Shown one piece after another: positions 1 to 10,995 of a stretch of DNA of 64,000 nt. A program made the position numbers and the translations under genes. Where the stretch lies: NCBI RefSeq assembly GCF_042679085.1, contig NZ_JBHTLQ010000018.1:15396-79395 (forward strand), written 5' to 3'. The stretch is from Phenylobacterium conjunctum. GTDB lineage: Bacteria > Pseudomonadota > Alphaproteobacteria > Caulobacterales > Caulobacteraceae. Position 1 is the first letter of the stretch; each line of letters begins with the position of its first letter. Under the pieces are notes generated by a model, which worked only from the letters and a program-made list of their open reading frames with translations, had not been told where the DNA came from and did not search any database.

Positions 1-1
1 G

Positions 2-1366
2 AAGACCTTCCTGGCCGGCGGCCCACCCCCCAGCCCCGAGACCCGCGCCGCCGGCGCCTTCGTCTATCCGGAGCTGCGCCTGACTTGGCCGCCGGGCCAC
101 GGCTATCCGCGCCTGTCGCGGGCCTACGCCCGGCTCTCAGCGCCCGGCCGCTATGCCGTGACGGTGACCCGGCCCGGCCTCTATCGCGACTACCTGACCG
201 AACAGATCGCGCTTCTGATGCAGGACTTCGACGTCGCCATCGAGGTCGGCCGCTCGACCCAGGAGATGCCGTTTCCCTACGTGCTGGACGGCGCGGTCGA
301 CATGGCCATGGCCGATGTGGGCGCCGCCGACATCGCCCGGCACTTCCCGGCCACGGAGCTCGCCCACATCGGCGACGAGATCGCCGACGGCTACTGGAAC
401 CTGGGCCCCGACGAGCGCCGGCCGCTGGCCCTGTTCGACGGCCTGCGCACCGACTTCTCCCTGGCGCGGCTGGCCCACTACACCGGCACGCCGGCCGACC
501 ACACCCAGCAGTTCATCCTGTTCACCAACTACCACCGCTATGTGGACGAGTTCGTGCGCTGGGGCTGCGAACAGCTGAAGGCCGGCGGGCGCTACACCGC
601 CCTGTCGGCCCCCGGCCGCATCACCGTGACGGCGGAGACACCGAACCCTGAGCAGGTCATCGCCGACGGTCCCTGGCGGCGCCACCAGATGCCGGCCTAT
701 CACCTGATGGCTGAGGGCCGGGCGGGGATCACCCTGGTCAACATCGGGGTCGGTCCCTCCAACGCCAAGACCATCTGCGACCACCTCGCGGTGCTGCGGC
801 CCCAGGCCTGGCTGATGATCGGCCACTGCGGCGGGCTGCGCGGCTCCCAGACCATCGGCGACTATGTGCTGGCCCACGCCTATCTGCGCGACGACAACGT
901 GCTCGACACCGTCCTGCCGCCGGAGATCCCGATCCCGCCCATCGCCGAGGTGCAGGTGGCCATGAACCGGGCCGCCGAGCTGGTGACGGGGGAGACCGGC
1001 GAGACCCTGAAGCGGCGCCTGCGCACCGGCACGGTGGTCACCACCGACGACCGGAACTGGGAGCTGCGCTATTCGACCAGCGCCCTGCGCTTCAACCAGT
1101 CCCGCGCCGTGGCCATCGACATGGAAAGCGCCACCATCGCCGCGCAAGGCTACCGCTTCCGGGTGCCCTACGGGACCCTGCTGTGCGTGTCCGACAAGCC
1201 GCTGCACGGGGAGCTGAAGCTGCCCGGCCAGGCCAACGCCTTCTATGAGCGCGCCATCGGCCAGCACCTGCAGATCGGCATCGCCACCATGGACCTGCTG
1301 CGCGACGAAGGCCCCCGCCTGCACTCCCGCAAGCTCCGCAGCTTCGACGAGCCGCCGTTCAGGTGA
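2..1366 (+). CDS. amn: AMP nucleosidase (5' end outside window)
   Basis: Hydrolyses AMP to adenine and ribose 5-phosphate, a cytoplasmic route for adenylate control and purine salvage. The reading frame is open to the left edge, so the true start lies outside; 454 residues are visible against about 480 in the family, so roughly 30 are missing. The N-terminal AMP-nucleosidase domain shows TRPGLYRDYLTEQI and EMPFPYVLDG; the C-terminal phosphorylase-like half shows VGPSNAKTICDHLAVLRP, GHCGGLRGSQ and AIDMESATIA, the last being the ribose-binding Met-Glu pattern of the nucleoside phosphorylase superfamily. It converges on an alpha/beta hydrolase gene, with a short palindromic repeat between their stop codons. 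Family assignment is strong; the start cannot be judged. Confidence 0.93.
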   Translation, partial: KTFLAGGPPPSPETRAAGAFVYPELRLTWPPGHGYPRLSRAYARLSAPGRYAVTVTRPGLYRDYLTEQIALLMQDFDVAIEVGRSTQEMPFPYVLDGAVDMAMADVGAADIARHFPATELAHIGDEIADGYWNLGPDERRPLALFDGLRTDFSLARLAHYTGTPADHTQQFILFTNYHRYVDEFVRWGCEQLKAGGRYTALSAPGRITVTAETPNPEQVIADGPWRRHQMPAYHLMAEGRAGITLVNIGVGPSNAKTICDHLAVLRPQAWLMIGHCGGLRGSQTIGDYVLAHAYLRDDNVLDTVLPPEIPIPPIAEVQVAMNRAAELVTGETGETLKRRLRTGTVVTTDDRNWELRYSTSALRFNQSRAVAIDMESATIAAQGYRFRVPYGTLLCVSDKPLHGELKLPGQANAFYERAIGQHLQIGIATMDLLRDEGPRLHSRKLRSFDEPPFR

Positions 1367-1373
1367 CCCTCCG

Positions 1374-1405
1374 CCGCTCATCCCCGCCTTCGCGGGAATG
1401 AGCGG
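1374..1405. repeat. Palindromic intergenic repeat, family A, single unit
   Basis: A 32-bp near-perfect hairpin with outer arms CCGCTCAT and ATGAGCGG and a GC-rich inner stem around CTT. It fills the gap between two convergent genes and ends directly against the stop codon of the minus-strand hydrolase. Related units lie at 7841-7938, 19510-19541, 24066-24150 and 29984-30015. It may end transcription from both sides, though there is no T-run. Confidence 0.8.
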
Positions 1406-2137
1406 TTAGGGGGAGAGGAACTCCACCACCGCCTCCACAAAGGCCGGGCTCGCCGGGACCTGGCCGTGGTCGCCGGGGAGGGGGAGGAACCTCCCGCCCA
1501 GCCAGTCGGCCAGGACCTGGCCGGAGCCGTTGTCGTGGTCCTCGGTTCCCAGGATCACCAGGGCGTCGGTGCGCAGGGCGCGGATCTCGGCTTCCGTCGT
1601 GGGCTGGAAGGACGCGAGGACGCCCAGCATGGCCTGCGCCTTGAGGCCTTGCGCGGCCAAGGCGTTGGCGATGGCCCGGCCCATGCCGGGGTCGCTCGCG
1701 GCCTCGCCGTGACGCAGGGCGTCTTCGAAGGCCTCGGCCCGGGGGCCGGCCTCCATGATCCCGAACTCACCCATACCGCCGATCACCAGCCGCCGGGGCT
1801 TCAGGCCGCCGACCATGGCCCGGATCGCGGTGCGCCCGCCCATGGAATAGCCGGCCAGGTCGAAGTCGCTCAGGCCCAGTTGGGCGGCGAGCTCCAGCAC
1901 GTCACGGGCCATGACGTCGGCGGGCCAGGCCTCGGGGGCGGTGGGGGCGTCCGAGGCGCCATGCCCGCGACAGTCCGGGGCGATCACCCGCAGGCCCGCC
2001 CCCGTGAGCGCCGGGATCAGGCGGCTCCAGTTGCGGTGGCCGCTGGACAGGAAGCCATGCAGCAGAAGCACCGGACGGCCTTCGCCATCGTCCGCATAGG
2101 CCAGGCGCACGCCGTCGGAAGTCACGAAACTCAACAT
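1406..2137 (-). CDS. Alpha/beta fold hydrolase
   Basis: Predicted cytoplasmic serine hydrolase of 243 residues; the substrate cannot be told from sequence. Visible are the oxyanion-hole motif LLHGFLSSG, the strand APDCRGHGASD, the nucleophile elbow GYSMGG (Ser) and a C-terminal catalytic His in PGDHGQVP; the acid is probably the Asp in LGTEDHDN. I chose the start MLSFVTSDGVRLAY because the frame upstream of it is not conserved-looking and would run over the divergent gene. Only 46 bp separate it from the divergent small gene at 2184, so the two probably share a compact promoter region. A second hydrolase with the same elbow pattern lies at 38836-39627. An esterase or pimeloyl-type carboxylesterase role is possible. 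Confidence 0.82.
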   Translation of the reverse strand: MLSFVTSDGVRLAYADDGEGRPVLLLHGFLSSGHRNWSRLIPALTGAGLRVIAPDCRGHGASDAPTAPEAWPADVMARDVLELAAQLGLSDFDLAGYSMGGRTAIRAMVGGLKPRRLVIGGMGEFGIMEAGPRAEAFEDALRHGEAASDPGMGRAIANALAAQGLKAQAMLGVLASFQPTTEAEIRALRTDALVILGTEDHDNGSGQVLADWLGGRFLPLPGDHGQVPASPAFVEAVVEFLSP

Positions 2138-2183
2138 GACGACACATTGCCTGCCCGCCCCCGCCGGGGCTACAGGCAAGGCG

Positions 2184-2396
2184 ATGTCCGATCCCGACCT
2201 CAAGGCCCTGCCGCGCCCGCCGAGCGAACCGGATGACGCCGAGTGCTGTCACCGCGGCTGCTGCCCCTGCGTATTCGACTATTACGACGGGGCCGTCGCG
2301 CGCTGGCGCAAGCGGATCGAGGCCCTGGGCCACGATCCCGATCTTGTGCTTGGTTTGTTCGCCAAGGCGATTGCCTCGCAGGAGCGCCAGGGCTAG
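2184..2396 (+). CDS. Small Cys-rich oxidoreductase-like domain protein
   Basis: A 70-residue protein with the short motif ECCHRGCCPCVFDYYD, matching the oxidoreductase-like N-terminal domain family (CC-x-x-GC-x-x-CV-x-D). The Cys cluster suggests a metal or redox site; the family has no established reaction. I chose the Met followed by SDPDLKALPRPPSEPDD because acidic and Pro-rich residues just before the Cys motif are typical, while the upstream in-frame Met would run into the divergent hydrolase start. It ends 10 bp before the tyrosine phosphatase on the same strand, so the two are probably co-transcribed. Confidence 0.72.
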   Translation: MSDPDLKALPRPPSEPDDAECCHRGCCPCVFDYYDGAVARWRKRIEALGHDPDLVLGLFAKAIASQERQG

Positions 2397-2406
2397 ACCG
2401 AGGCCC

Positions 2407-3183
2407 ATGACCCGGCACATCGCCCTCGAGGGCATCGAGAACTTCCGCGACTTCGGCGGATATGACACCGCTTGCGGGCGCGGCCTGAAGCGCGGGGTGC
2501 TCTACCGCTCCGCCAACCACGCCAATGCGACCGACGCCGACCTGGAGGCCATGCGCGCCTTAGGCATCGAGGTGATCGTCGACCTGCGCCGGCCGCTGGA
2601 GCGCGAGCGCGAGCCGTCCCGCCGCTGGCCGGGCTTCTCAGGCCAGGTGATCGAGAACGACATCGAGGACGTCGCCGGTGACTGGGCGACCATGATGGCG
2701 AAGCACGAGAAGATCGACGCCGAGTGGTTCTTCGAGGACAGCCTGACCTTCTATCGCCGGGCCCCCTTCGAGGCCCGTCACGTCGACCTGTTCCGCCGCT
2801 ACTTCAACGCCATCGCCGAGACCGACGGGGCGCTGGTGGTGCACTGCGCCGCGGGCAAGGACCGGACCGGCATGATCTGCGCCATGACCCACCATGTCAG
2901 CGGCGTGGCCTGGGACGACCTGGTGGCCGACTACCTGGCCACCAACCATGAGGGCCGGATCGTCCACCGGATGAACTTCCTGCGCGGCTATATCCGCGAC
3001 CTGGCCGGTCACCACCTGGACGACGAGGCCCTGCGGGTGGCGGTGTCGGTGCACGAGGACTATCTGGCCGCGGCCCTGGCCGAGATCGACGCCAAGTGCG
3101 GCTCGATGGACAACTATCTGCGCGACGTGCTCGGCCTCGACCAGGCTCACCGGACCCGCATCAACGAGCGCATCCTCGCCTAA
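2407..3183 (+). CDS. Tyrosine-protein phosphatase (dual-specificity-like)
   Basis: A 258-residue phosphatase of the bacterial tyrosine/serine phosphatase type. The signature CX5R loop reads HCAAGKDRTG with Cys147 as nucleophile and Arg153 as phosphate-binding residue. The N-terminal motif ENFRDFGGYDT and the strand VIVDLRRPLERERE are also characteristic; the Lys after the Gly of the loop is shared with phosphatases that also act on inositol or lipid phosphates. There is no signal peptide, so it is cytoplasmic. It follows the small Cys-rich gene by 10 bp. The Met at 2407 is preferred because MTRHIALEGIENFRD is the usual family start; the longer frame overlaps the upstream gene. Substrate unknown. 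Confidence 0.88.
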   Translation: MTRHIALEGIENFRDFGGYDTACGRGLKRGVLYRSANHANATDADLEAMRALGIEVIVDLRRPLEREREPSRRWPGFSGQVIENDIEDVAGDWATMMAKHEKIDAEWFFEDSLTFYRRAPFEARHVDLFRRYFNAIAETDGALVVHCAAGKDRTGMICAMTHHVSGVAWDDLVADYLATNHEGRIVHRMNFLRGYIRDLAGHHLDDEALRVAVSVHEDYLAAALAEIDAKCGSMDNYLRDVLGLDQAHRTRINERILA

Positions 3184-3246
3184 GATTGCGCACAGGCCTG
3201 TCAGGCTCTAAGCGTCCCGGCCAATAAAGGTCGGGGAACCAGAACC

Positions 3247-4416
<1,170 letters not shown>

Positions 4417-4420
4417 CGCC

Positions 4421-6826
<2,406 letters not shown>

Positions 6827-6903
6827 CTTAAACCCCCTCAGGACGATGCGGGGGCACATGGACCAGCTCTGCGACGGTCGCATGAGGCTTGGATGACAGT
6901 TCG

Positions 6904-6922
6904 CCTTACGCGTGACGTAAGG
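6904..6922. promoter_or_regulatory. Inverted repeat in divergent promoter region (candidate operator)
   Basis: CCTTACG-5 bp-CGTAAGG, perfect 7-bp arms, in the 153-bp gap between the receptor (start 6826) and the dienelactone hydrolase (start 6980). Size and symmetry fit a dimeric repressor operator that could control both genes. No adjacent regulator gene identifies the protein. Confidence 0.45.
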
Positions 6923-6979
6923 TCCTGGGCGGGTGATAATTCGCCCTTGGGCCCGCCGGAGAGGCCCCGGGAGGACAAG

Positions 6980-7825
6980 ATGCCGGACGATTCCACGAAC
7001 ACTGTTTCGCGGCGTGACTTCGCCGCCCTGACCGTGGCAGCAGGGGCCACCGCTGTCGCGGGCGCCGCCCAGGCCGCCGAGGTGGTCGAGACCGACGTGT
7101 CGATCAAGACGCCGGATGGGACCTGCGATGCGGTGCTCTTCCACCCGGCCGGCAAGGGCAAGTGGCCGGCGGTGCTGGTCTGGACCGATGCGCTGGGCCT
7201 GCGCCCGGCCTTCCGCGACATGGGCAAGCGGCTGGCGGCCGAGGGCTATGTGGTCCTGGTCCCCAACCCCTTCTACCGCTCGCGCCCGGCGCCGGTGTTC
7301 ACCGGACCCTTCGACTTCGCCAATCCCACCGACCGCGCCAAGTTGGCCGAGCTGCGCAAACTCTTGACGCCGGACGCGGTGACCCGCGACGGGACCGCCT
7401 TCCTGGCCTTCCTTGACGCCCAGAAGGTGACCAACACCAAGAAGAAGGCCGGCGTGCAGGGCTATTGCATGGGCGGGCCGATGACCATGCAGACCGCGGC
7501 GGCCCTGCCGGGCCGCGTCGGCGCCGGCGGCTCCTTCCATGGCGGCGGCCTGGTGACCGCCTCGCCCGAGAGCCCGCACCTGCTGATCCCGAAGATGAAG
7601 GCCAGCTTCTATTTCGGCGTCGCCATGAACGACGACCAGAAGGAGCCGGAGACCAAGGACAAGCTCAAGGCGGCCTACGCCGCGGCGGGCCTGCCGGCCA
7701 AGATCGAGGTCTATGACGGGGCGATGCACGGGTGGTGCGTGCCGGGCTCGGCGGTCTACAACCAGCCCGCGGCGGAGCGGGCGTGGGCGGAGCTGCTGGC
7801 GCTGTACAAAGGGGCGTTGGTTTAA
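6980..7825 (+). CDS. Dienelactone hydrolase family protein, Tat-exported
   Basis: A 281-residue alpha/beta hydrolase of the dienelactone hydrolase family. The nucleophile is Cys163 in GYCMGG and the catalytic His lies in DGAMHGWC near the C-terminus. The N-terminus VSRRDFAALTVAAGA followed by an Ala-rich stretch ending in AQAAE is a twin-arginine signal peptide, so a folded periplasmic enzyme is expected. The start at MPDDSTNTVS follows GGAGGACAAG; an upstream Met would bury the twin Arg. It is divergent from the TonB-dependent receptor, so a joint role in uptake and first hydrolysis of a ligand is an inference. The substrate is unknown; dienelactone itself is unlikely because no chlorocatechol genes are near. 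Confidence 0.88.
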   Translation: MPDDSTNTVSRRDFAALTVAAGATAVAGAAQAAEVVETDVSIKTPDGTCDAVLFHPAGKGKWPAVLVWTDALGLRPAFRDMGKRLAAEGYVVLVPNPFYRSRPAPVFTGPFDFANPTDRAKLAELRKLLTPDAVTRDGTAFLAFLDAQKVTNTKKKAGVQGYCMGGPMTMQTAAALPGRVGAGGSFHGGGLVTASPESPHLLIPKMKASFYFGVAMNDDQKEPETKDKLKAAYAAAGLPAKIEVYDGAMHGWCVPGSAVYNQPAAERAWAELLALYKGALV

Positions 7826-7840
7826 GGTTAAACTACTAAA

Positions 7841-7938
7841 CCGCTCATCCCCGCGAAGGCGGGGATCCATGCGGCGCATGACAGGTGTGCGGCCTTCTCC
7901 GAGTCAGCTTGGATCCCCGCCTTCGCGGGGATGAGCGG
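7841..7938. repeat. Composite palindromic repeat, family A, 29-bp perfect inverted arms
   Basis: Two 29-bp arms (7841-7869 and 7910-7938) are perfect inverted copies flanking a 40-bp centre; each arm starts with CCGCTCATCCCCGC and is itself a hairpin around GAA/TTC. It lies after the dienelactone hydrolase stop, and its right arm is read as the last codons of the convergent tadA. Such doubled REP-like units are typical of non-autonomous elements moved by a genome-encoded transposase; none is in the window. Confidence 0.85.
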
Positions 7939-8404
7939 CGGTGGACGGTTTCCGCCGCGCCCGGAAGAACCCGCGCAGCAGCTCAGCGCTCTCTTCCGCC
8001 AGCACTCCGCCGATCACCTCAGGGCGCCAGTGACAGGTGGGTTGGGTGAAGAACTTCGGGCCATGGACCACGGCGCCGCCCTTGGCGTCCTCGGCGCCGA
8101 ACACCACGCGGCCGATGCGGGCGTGACTGATGGCGCCGGCGCACATGGCGCAGGGCTCAAGGGTCACCACCAGGGTCAGGCCGGTCAGGCGGTAGTTGCC
8201 GAGCTTTTCAGCCGCCGCGCGCATCGCCACGATCTCGGCGTGGGCGGTGGGATCGTGGGATCCGATGGGCTGGTTGGCGCCCACAGCCACCACCTCGCCG
8301 GTGGCCGGATCGACCACGACGGCGCCCACGGGCGTTTCGCCGCGCGCCGCAGCGTCTTGCGCCGCTTCAAGGGCGATGCGCATTGTCCGGTGATCATGAT
8401 CCAC
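7904..8404 (-). CDS. tadA: tRNA-specific adenosine deaminase
   Basis: Zinc deaminase of 166 residues converting A34 to inosine in tRNA-Arg(ACG). The zinc site is His55 and catalytic Glu57 in TAHAEI plus Cys85 and Cys88 in PCAMC; the N-terminal helix ends in the usual GETPVGAVVVD. The start used here is GTG at 8404; the ATG at 8383 (MRIALEAAQ) is an alternative. The GTG start overlaps the divergent pseudouridine synthase start by 9 bp. Residues 157-165, AHPREGGDP, are encoded by the right arm of the intergenic repeat and the stop lies in its centre, so the C-terminus has been rewritten by the repeat. The catalytic core is unaffected. Confidence 0.93.
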   Translation of the reverse strand: MDHDHRTMRIALEAAQDAAARGETPVGAVVVDPATGEVVAVGANQPIGSHDPTAHAEIVAMRAAAEKLGNYRLTGLTLVVTLEPCAMCAGAISHARIGRVVFGAEDAKGGAVVHGPKFFTQPTCHWRPEVIGGVLAEESAELLRGFFRARRKPSTAAHPREGGDPS

Positions 8405-9688
8405 GACCCCCTACGAACCGATCCGCACCCCGAAGGTCAAGACTCTGGCGAGCAGGGCCAAGGTGAAAGAGTCGCCAAGGCCCTGGCCCGGGCGGGCGTC
8501 GCCTCTCGCCGCGATGTCGAGCGGCTGATCGAGGCCGGGCGCGTGGCCATCAACGGCCGCACCCTGACCACCCCGGCTGTGAAGGTGGAGCCGGGCGATA
8601 TCCTCACCGTCGATGGCGAGGTGGTGGGCGAGGCCGAGCCGGCCCGCCTGTTCCGCTATCACAAGCCCGTCGGCCTGGTGACCACCCACAAGGACCCGCA
8701 AGGCCGCCCGACGGTGTTCGAGGCCCTGCCACCCGGCCTGCCCCGGCTGATCTCCGTCGGTCGCCTGGACCTGAATTCCGAGGGCCTGCTGCTGCTGACC
8801 AATGATGGCGAGCTGGCCCGGGCGCTGGAGACGCCCAAGACCGGCATCGTGCGCCGCTATCGCGCCCGCGCCCATGGCCGCATCACCCAGGACAAGCTCG
8901 ACACCCTGAAGGACGGCGTGACCGTCGACGGCGTGCGCTACGGCGCGCTGGAGGCCAAGCTGGACAAGGCCAAGGAGGGCCCGTCGGTGGCCAACCTCTG
9001 GATCACCGTCACCCTGGCCGAGGGCAAGAACCGCGAGGTCCGCAAGGTGCTGGAATCGGTGGGCCTGAAGGTCAACCGGCTGATCCGCCTGTCCTATGGT
9101 CCCTTCGCGCTGGGGACCCTGGGGGTCGGCGAGGTCGAGGAGGTTGGGCCCCGCGTGATCCGCGAGCAGCTGGCCGAGCACATCGACCCGGACAACCTGC
9201 CCAAGGGCGACCGGCCCCAGTACTATGTGAAGAAATCCGCCGCCGCCAAGCGGCGCGAGGCCGGCCTTCGCGACCAGTCCCTGACCCGCGAGGCCCAGCC
9301 TGAGGTGGCCGAGGCGCGCAAGGCCAAGCCCGAATACAAGTCGGGCTGGGCCAAGCCCAAGAAGAAGGCCTCGCCCCACCGCAAGGCGCCGCCCAAGCCC
9401 GGCCCGGCGGTGATCGGCCCCGACCCCGTCGCCGGTCGTCAGCCGCCACGCGGCGCAAAGCCCCAGGCCGGCGCCGGCAAGGCGGCGAGCTTCAAGAGCG
9501 GCGGCTTCAAGGGCTCCTCGCCCAAGGGCGCAGGCTTCAAGGGTGGCGCTAAAGCGCCTGGATCTGGGCGGGCTGGACCCCGGCCTTCAGGGCCTGGCGG
9601 GCCGAAGGGGTCTTCACCACCTCGACAAAGCTCAGGCGCTCGTCCCTCAGGCCCTCGCTCAGGGGGCGGTCGAGGGCCGCGCGGGTAA
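8396..9688 (+). CDS. Pseudouridine synthase, RluB/RsuA family, with long basic tail
   Basis: Modifies uridine to pseudouridine in 23S or 16S rRNA. An S4 RNA-binding domain (about 25-75: RVAKALARAGVASRRDVERL) precedes the catalytic domain with Asp125 in VGRLDLNSEGLLLLTND. Residues from about 280 to 430 form a Lys/Gly/Pro/Ser-rich tail with repeated GFKG and KPGP-like units, common in Caulobacterales homologues and probably disordered RNA-binding. The ATG at 8396 gives a short leader before the S4 domain. The last 140 bp overlap, antisense, the 3' end of the enoyl-CoA hydratase gene. RluB is the likeliest subgroup, but site specificity cannot be read from sequence. Confidence 0.88.
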   Translation: MIHDPLRTDPHPEGQDSGEQGQGERVAKALARAGVASRRDVERLIEAGRVAINGRTLTTPAVKVEPGDILTVDGEVVGEAEPARLFRYHKPVGLVTTHKDPQGRPTVFEALPPGLPRLISVGRLDLNSEGLLLLTNDGELARALETPKTGIVRRYRARAHGRITQDKLDTLKDGVTVDGVRYGALEAKLDKAKEGPSVANLWITVTLAEGKNREVRKVLESVGLKVNRLIRLSYGPFALGTLGVGEVEEVGPRVIREQLAEHIDPDNLPKGDRPQYYVKKSAAAKRREAGLRDQSLTREAQPEVAEARKAKPEYKSGWAKPKKKASPHRKAPPKPGPAVIGPDPVAGRQPPRGAKPQAGAGKAASFKSGGFKGSSPKGAGFKGGAKAPGSGRAGPRPSGPGGPKGSSPPRQSSGARPSGPRSGGGRGPRG

Positions 9689-10346
9689 GGCGCTTGGCGT
9701 AGGCCACGCCTTCCGCCCCCTTGGCCTCGAACTCCGCGGCGATCTCCAGGGCGCGGGCCAGGGCATCGTCCGCCGCCTCGTGCACCATGCCGATCTCGGC
9801 GGCCTCGGCGCCGGTCACCGTGCGGCCGCGCAGGATCATCTCCAGCGCGCGGGCCTCGCCGATCACGCGGGGCAGGCGCTGGGTGCCGCCGCCGCCCGGA
9901 AAGATGCCCACCCGCGTCTCCGGCAGGCCGATGGCGGCGGCGTCTTTCGCGGCGATGCGGATGTCGCAGGCCAGGGCGATCTCGAAGCCACCGCCCATGC
10001 ACAGGCCGTTGATCGCCGCGATCACCGGCTTGGGCGCAGCTGCGATCAGGTCCACCAGCTCGCCAAAGGCGCCGCCGGGCTTGCCGCCCCCGCCGCCGGC
10101 CGGTTCGGGCGGACGTTCGCTGAGCGCATCCGACATCTGGGACAGCTCGCCCACGTCATAGTGACGGATGAAGATCCCCGGAATTCCGCCGGTCAGGACG
10201 ATGGCCCGGACCTTCGGATCGTCCGCCGCCGCCTGCATCGCCGCCAGGGTCTCGACCGAACCTGCCGCCGTCATGGTGCCGAAGGCGGGGTTGGCATAGG
10301 TGATCAGGCGCACAGCGCCCCGATCCTCAGTGGTCACATGGCCCAT
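9549..10346 (-). CDS. Enoyl-CoA hydratase/isomerase family protein
   Basis: Crotonase-fold protein of 265 residues. The two acids used by hydratases are both present, Glu in CMGGGFEIALACD and Glu in GLPETRVGIFPGGGGTQRL. The CoA-binding/oxyanion segment GGIPGIFIRHYDVGEL differs from the usual AGAD loop, and a Gly-rich insertion GGGGGKPGG precedes FGELVDLI; together these leave the exact reaction (hydratase, isomerase or hydrolase) open. It converges with the pseudouridine synthase, and its last 46 codons overlap the other gene's low-complexity tail. A 79-bp gap separates its start from the divergent rsmD. Confidence 0.85.
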   Translation of the reverse strand: MGHVTTEDRGAVRLITYANPAFGTMTAAGSVETLAAMQAAADDPKVRAIVLTGGIPGIFIRHYDVGELSQMSDALSERPPEPAGGGGGKPGGAFGELVDLIAAAPKPVIAAINGLCMGGGFEIALACDIRIAAKDAAAIGLPETRVGIFPGGGGTQRLPRVIGEARALEMILRGRTVTGAEAAEIGMVHEAADDALARALEIAAEFEAKGAEGVAYAKRLTRAALDRPLSEGLRDERLSFVEVVKTPSARQALKAGVQPAQIQAL

Positions 10347-10425
10347 GACGTCCTCCCGGATTTTGCTTTGCCGACAGCTTGGATGCTAAGGCGCGCGTCA
10401 ATCAAGCTCGCGAGCAACAAGACAG

Positions 10426-10995
10426 ATGCGCATCGTCTCCGGAGATTTCCGCGGCAAGGCCCTGGCGACCCCTGAAGGCGCCAATACCCGTCCCACCTCC
10501 GACCGCGCCCGGCAGGCGATTTTCAACATCCTGGAGCACGCCGCCTGGGGGCCTGAGCTGCGCGACGCCCGGGTCATCGACCTGTTCGCGGGCTCCGGAG
10601 CCCTGGGCTTCGAGGCCCTGTCGCGCGGCGCGGCCTTCTGCCTATTCGTCGAGACCGACGAGGCGGCCCGCGGGGCGATCCGCGAAAACGTCGATGCGCT
10701 TGGCCTGTTCGGCCGCACGCGGGTGCATCGCCGCGACGCGACGGATCTGGGCGTGCGCCCCGGCGCTGACGGTCCGGCCTTCAGCATCGCCTTCCTGGAT
10801 CCGCCCTACGCCAAGGGCCTGGGCGAGATCGCCCTGCAGAAGCTGGCGGCCGGCGGCTGGCTGGCGCCTGAGGCCATCGTGGTGTTCGAGCGCGGTTCCG
10901 ACGAGCCGGATTTCGACGCGCCCGGCTATGAAAAGCTGGACGCGCGCGACTATGGCGCCGCGCGCGTCCATTTCCTGCGGTTCACCACCCCCTGA
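10426..10995 (+). CDS. rsmD: 16S rRNA (guanine(966)-N(2))-methyltransferase
   Basis: SAM-dependent methyltransferase of 189 residues that methylates G966 in 16S rRNA of assembled small subunits. It has the family N-terminus MRIVSGDFRGKALATPEG, the conserved RPTSDRARQAIFNIL segment, the SAM motif DLFAGSGALGFEALSRGA and the catalytic DPPY motif near residues 125-128. Length is normal. Divergent from the enoyl-CoA hydratase and overlapping the convergent yjhX-type gene by 14 bp. Confidence 0.95.
   Translation: MRIVSGDFRGKALATPEGANTRPTSDRARQAIFNILEHAAWGPELRDARVIDLFAGSGALGFEALSRGAAFCLFVETDEAARGAIRENVDALGLFGRTRVHRRDATDLGVRPGADGPAFSIAFLDPPYAKGLGEIALQKLAAGGWLAPEAIVVFERGSDEPDFDAPGYEKLDARDYGAARVHFLRFTTP

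Noticed and set aside
137..1381. A 414-residue frame opposite AMP nucleosidase
   Set aside because: It is full of VGxQGxx-type low-complexity peptides with no recognisable domain.
7904..7938. AHPREGGDPS as a functional C-terminal motif of TadA
   Set aside because: The peptide is the translation of the intergenic repeat arm and is a frequent artefact of such elements, so no function is claimed.
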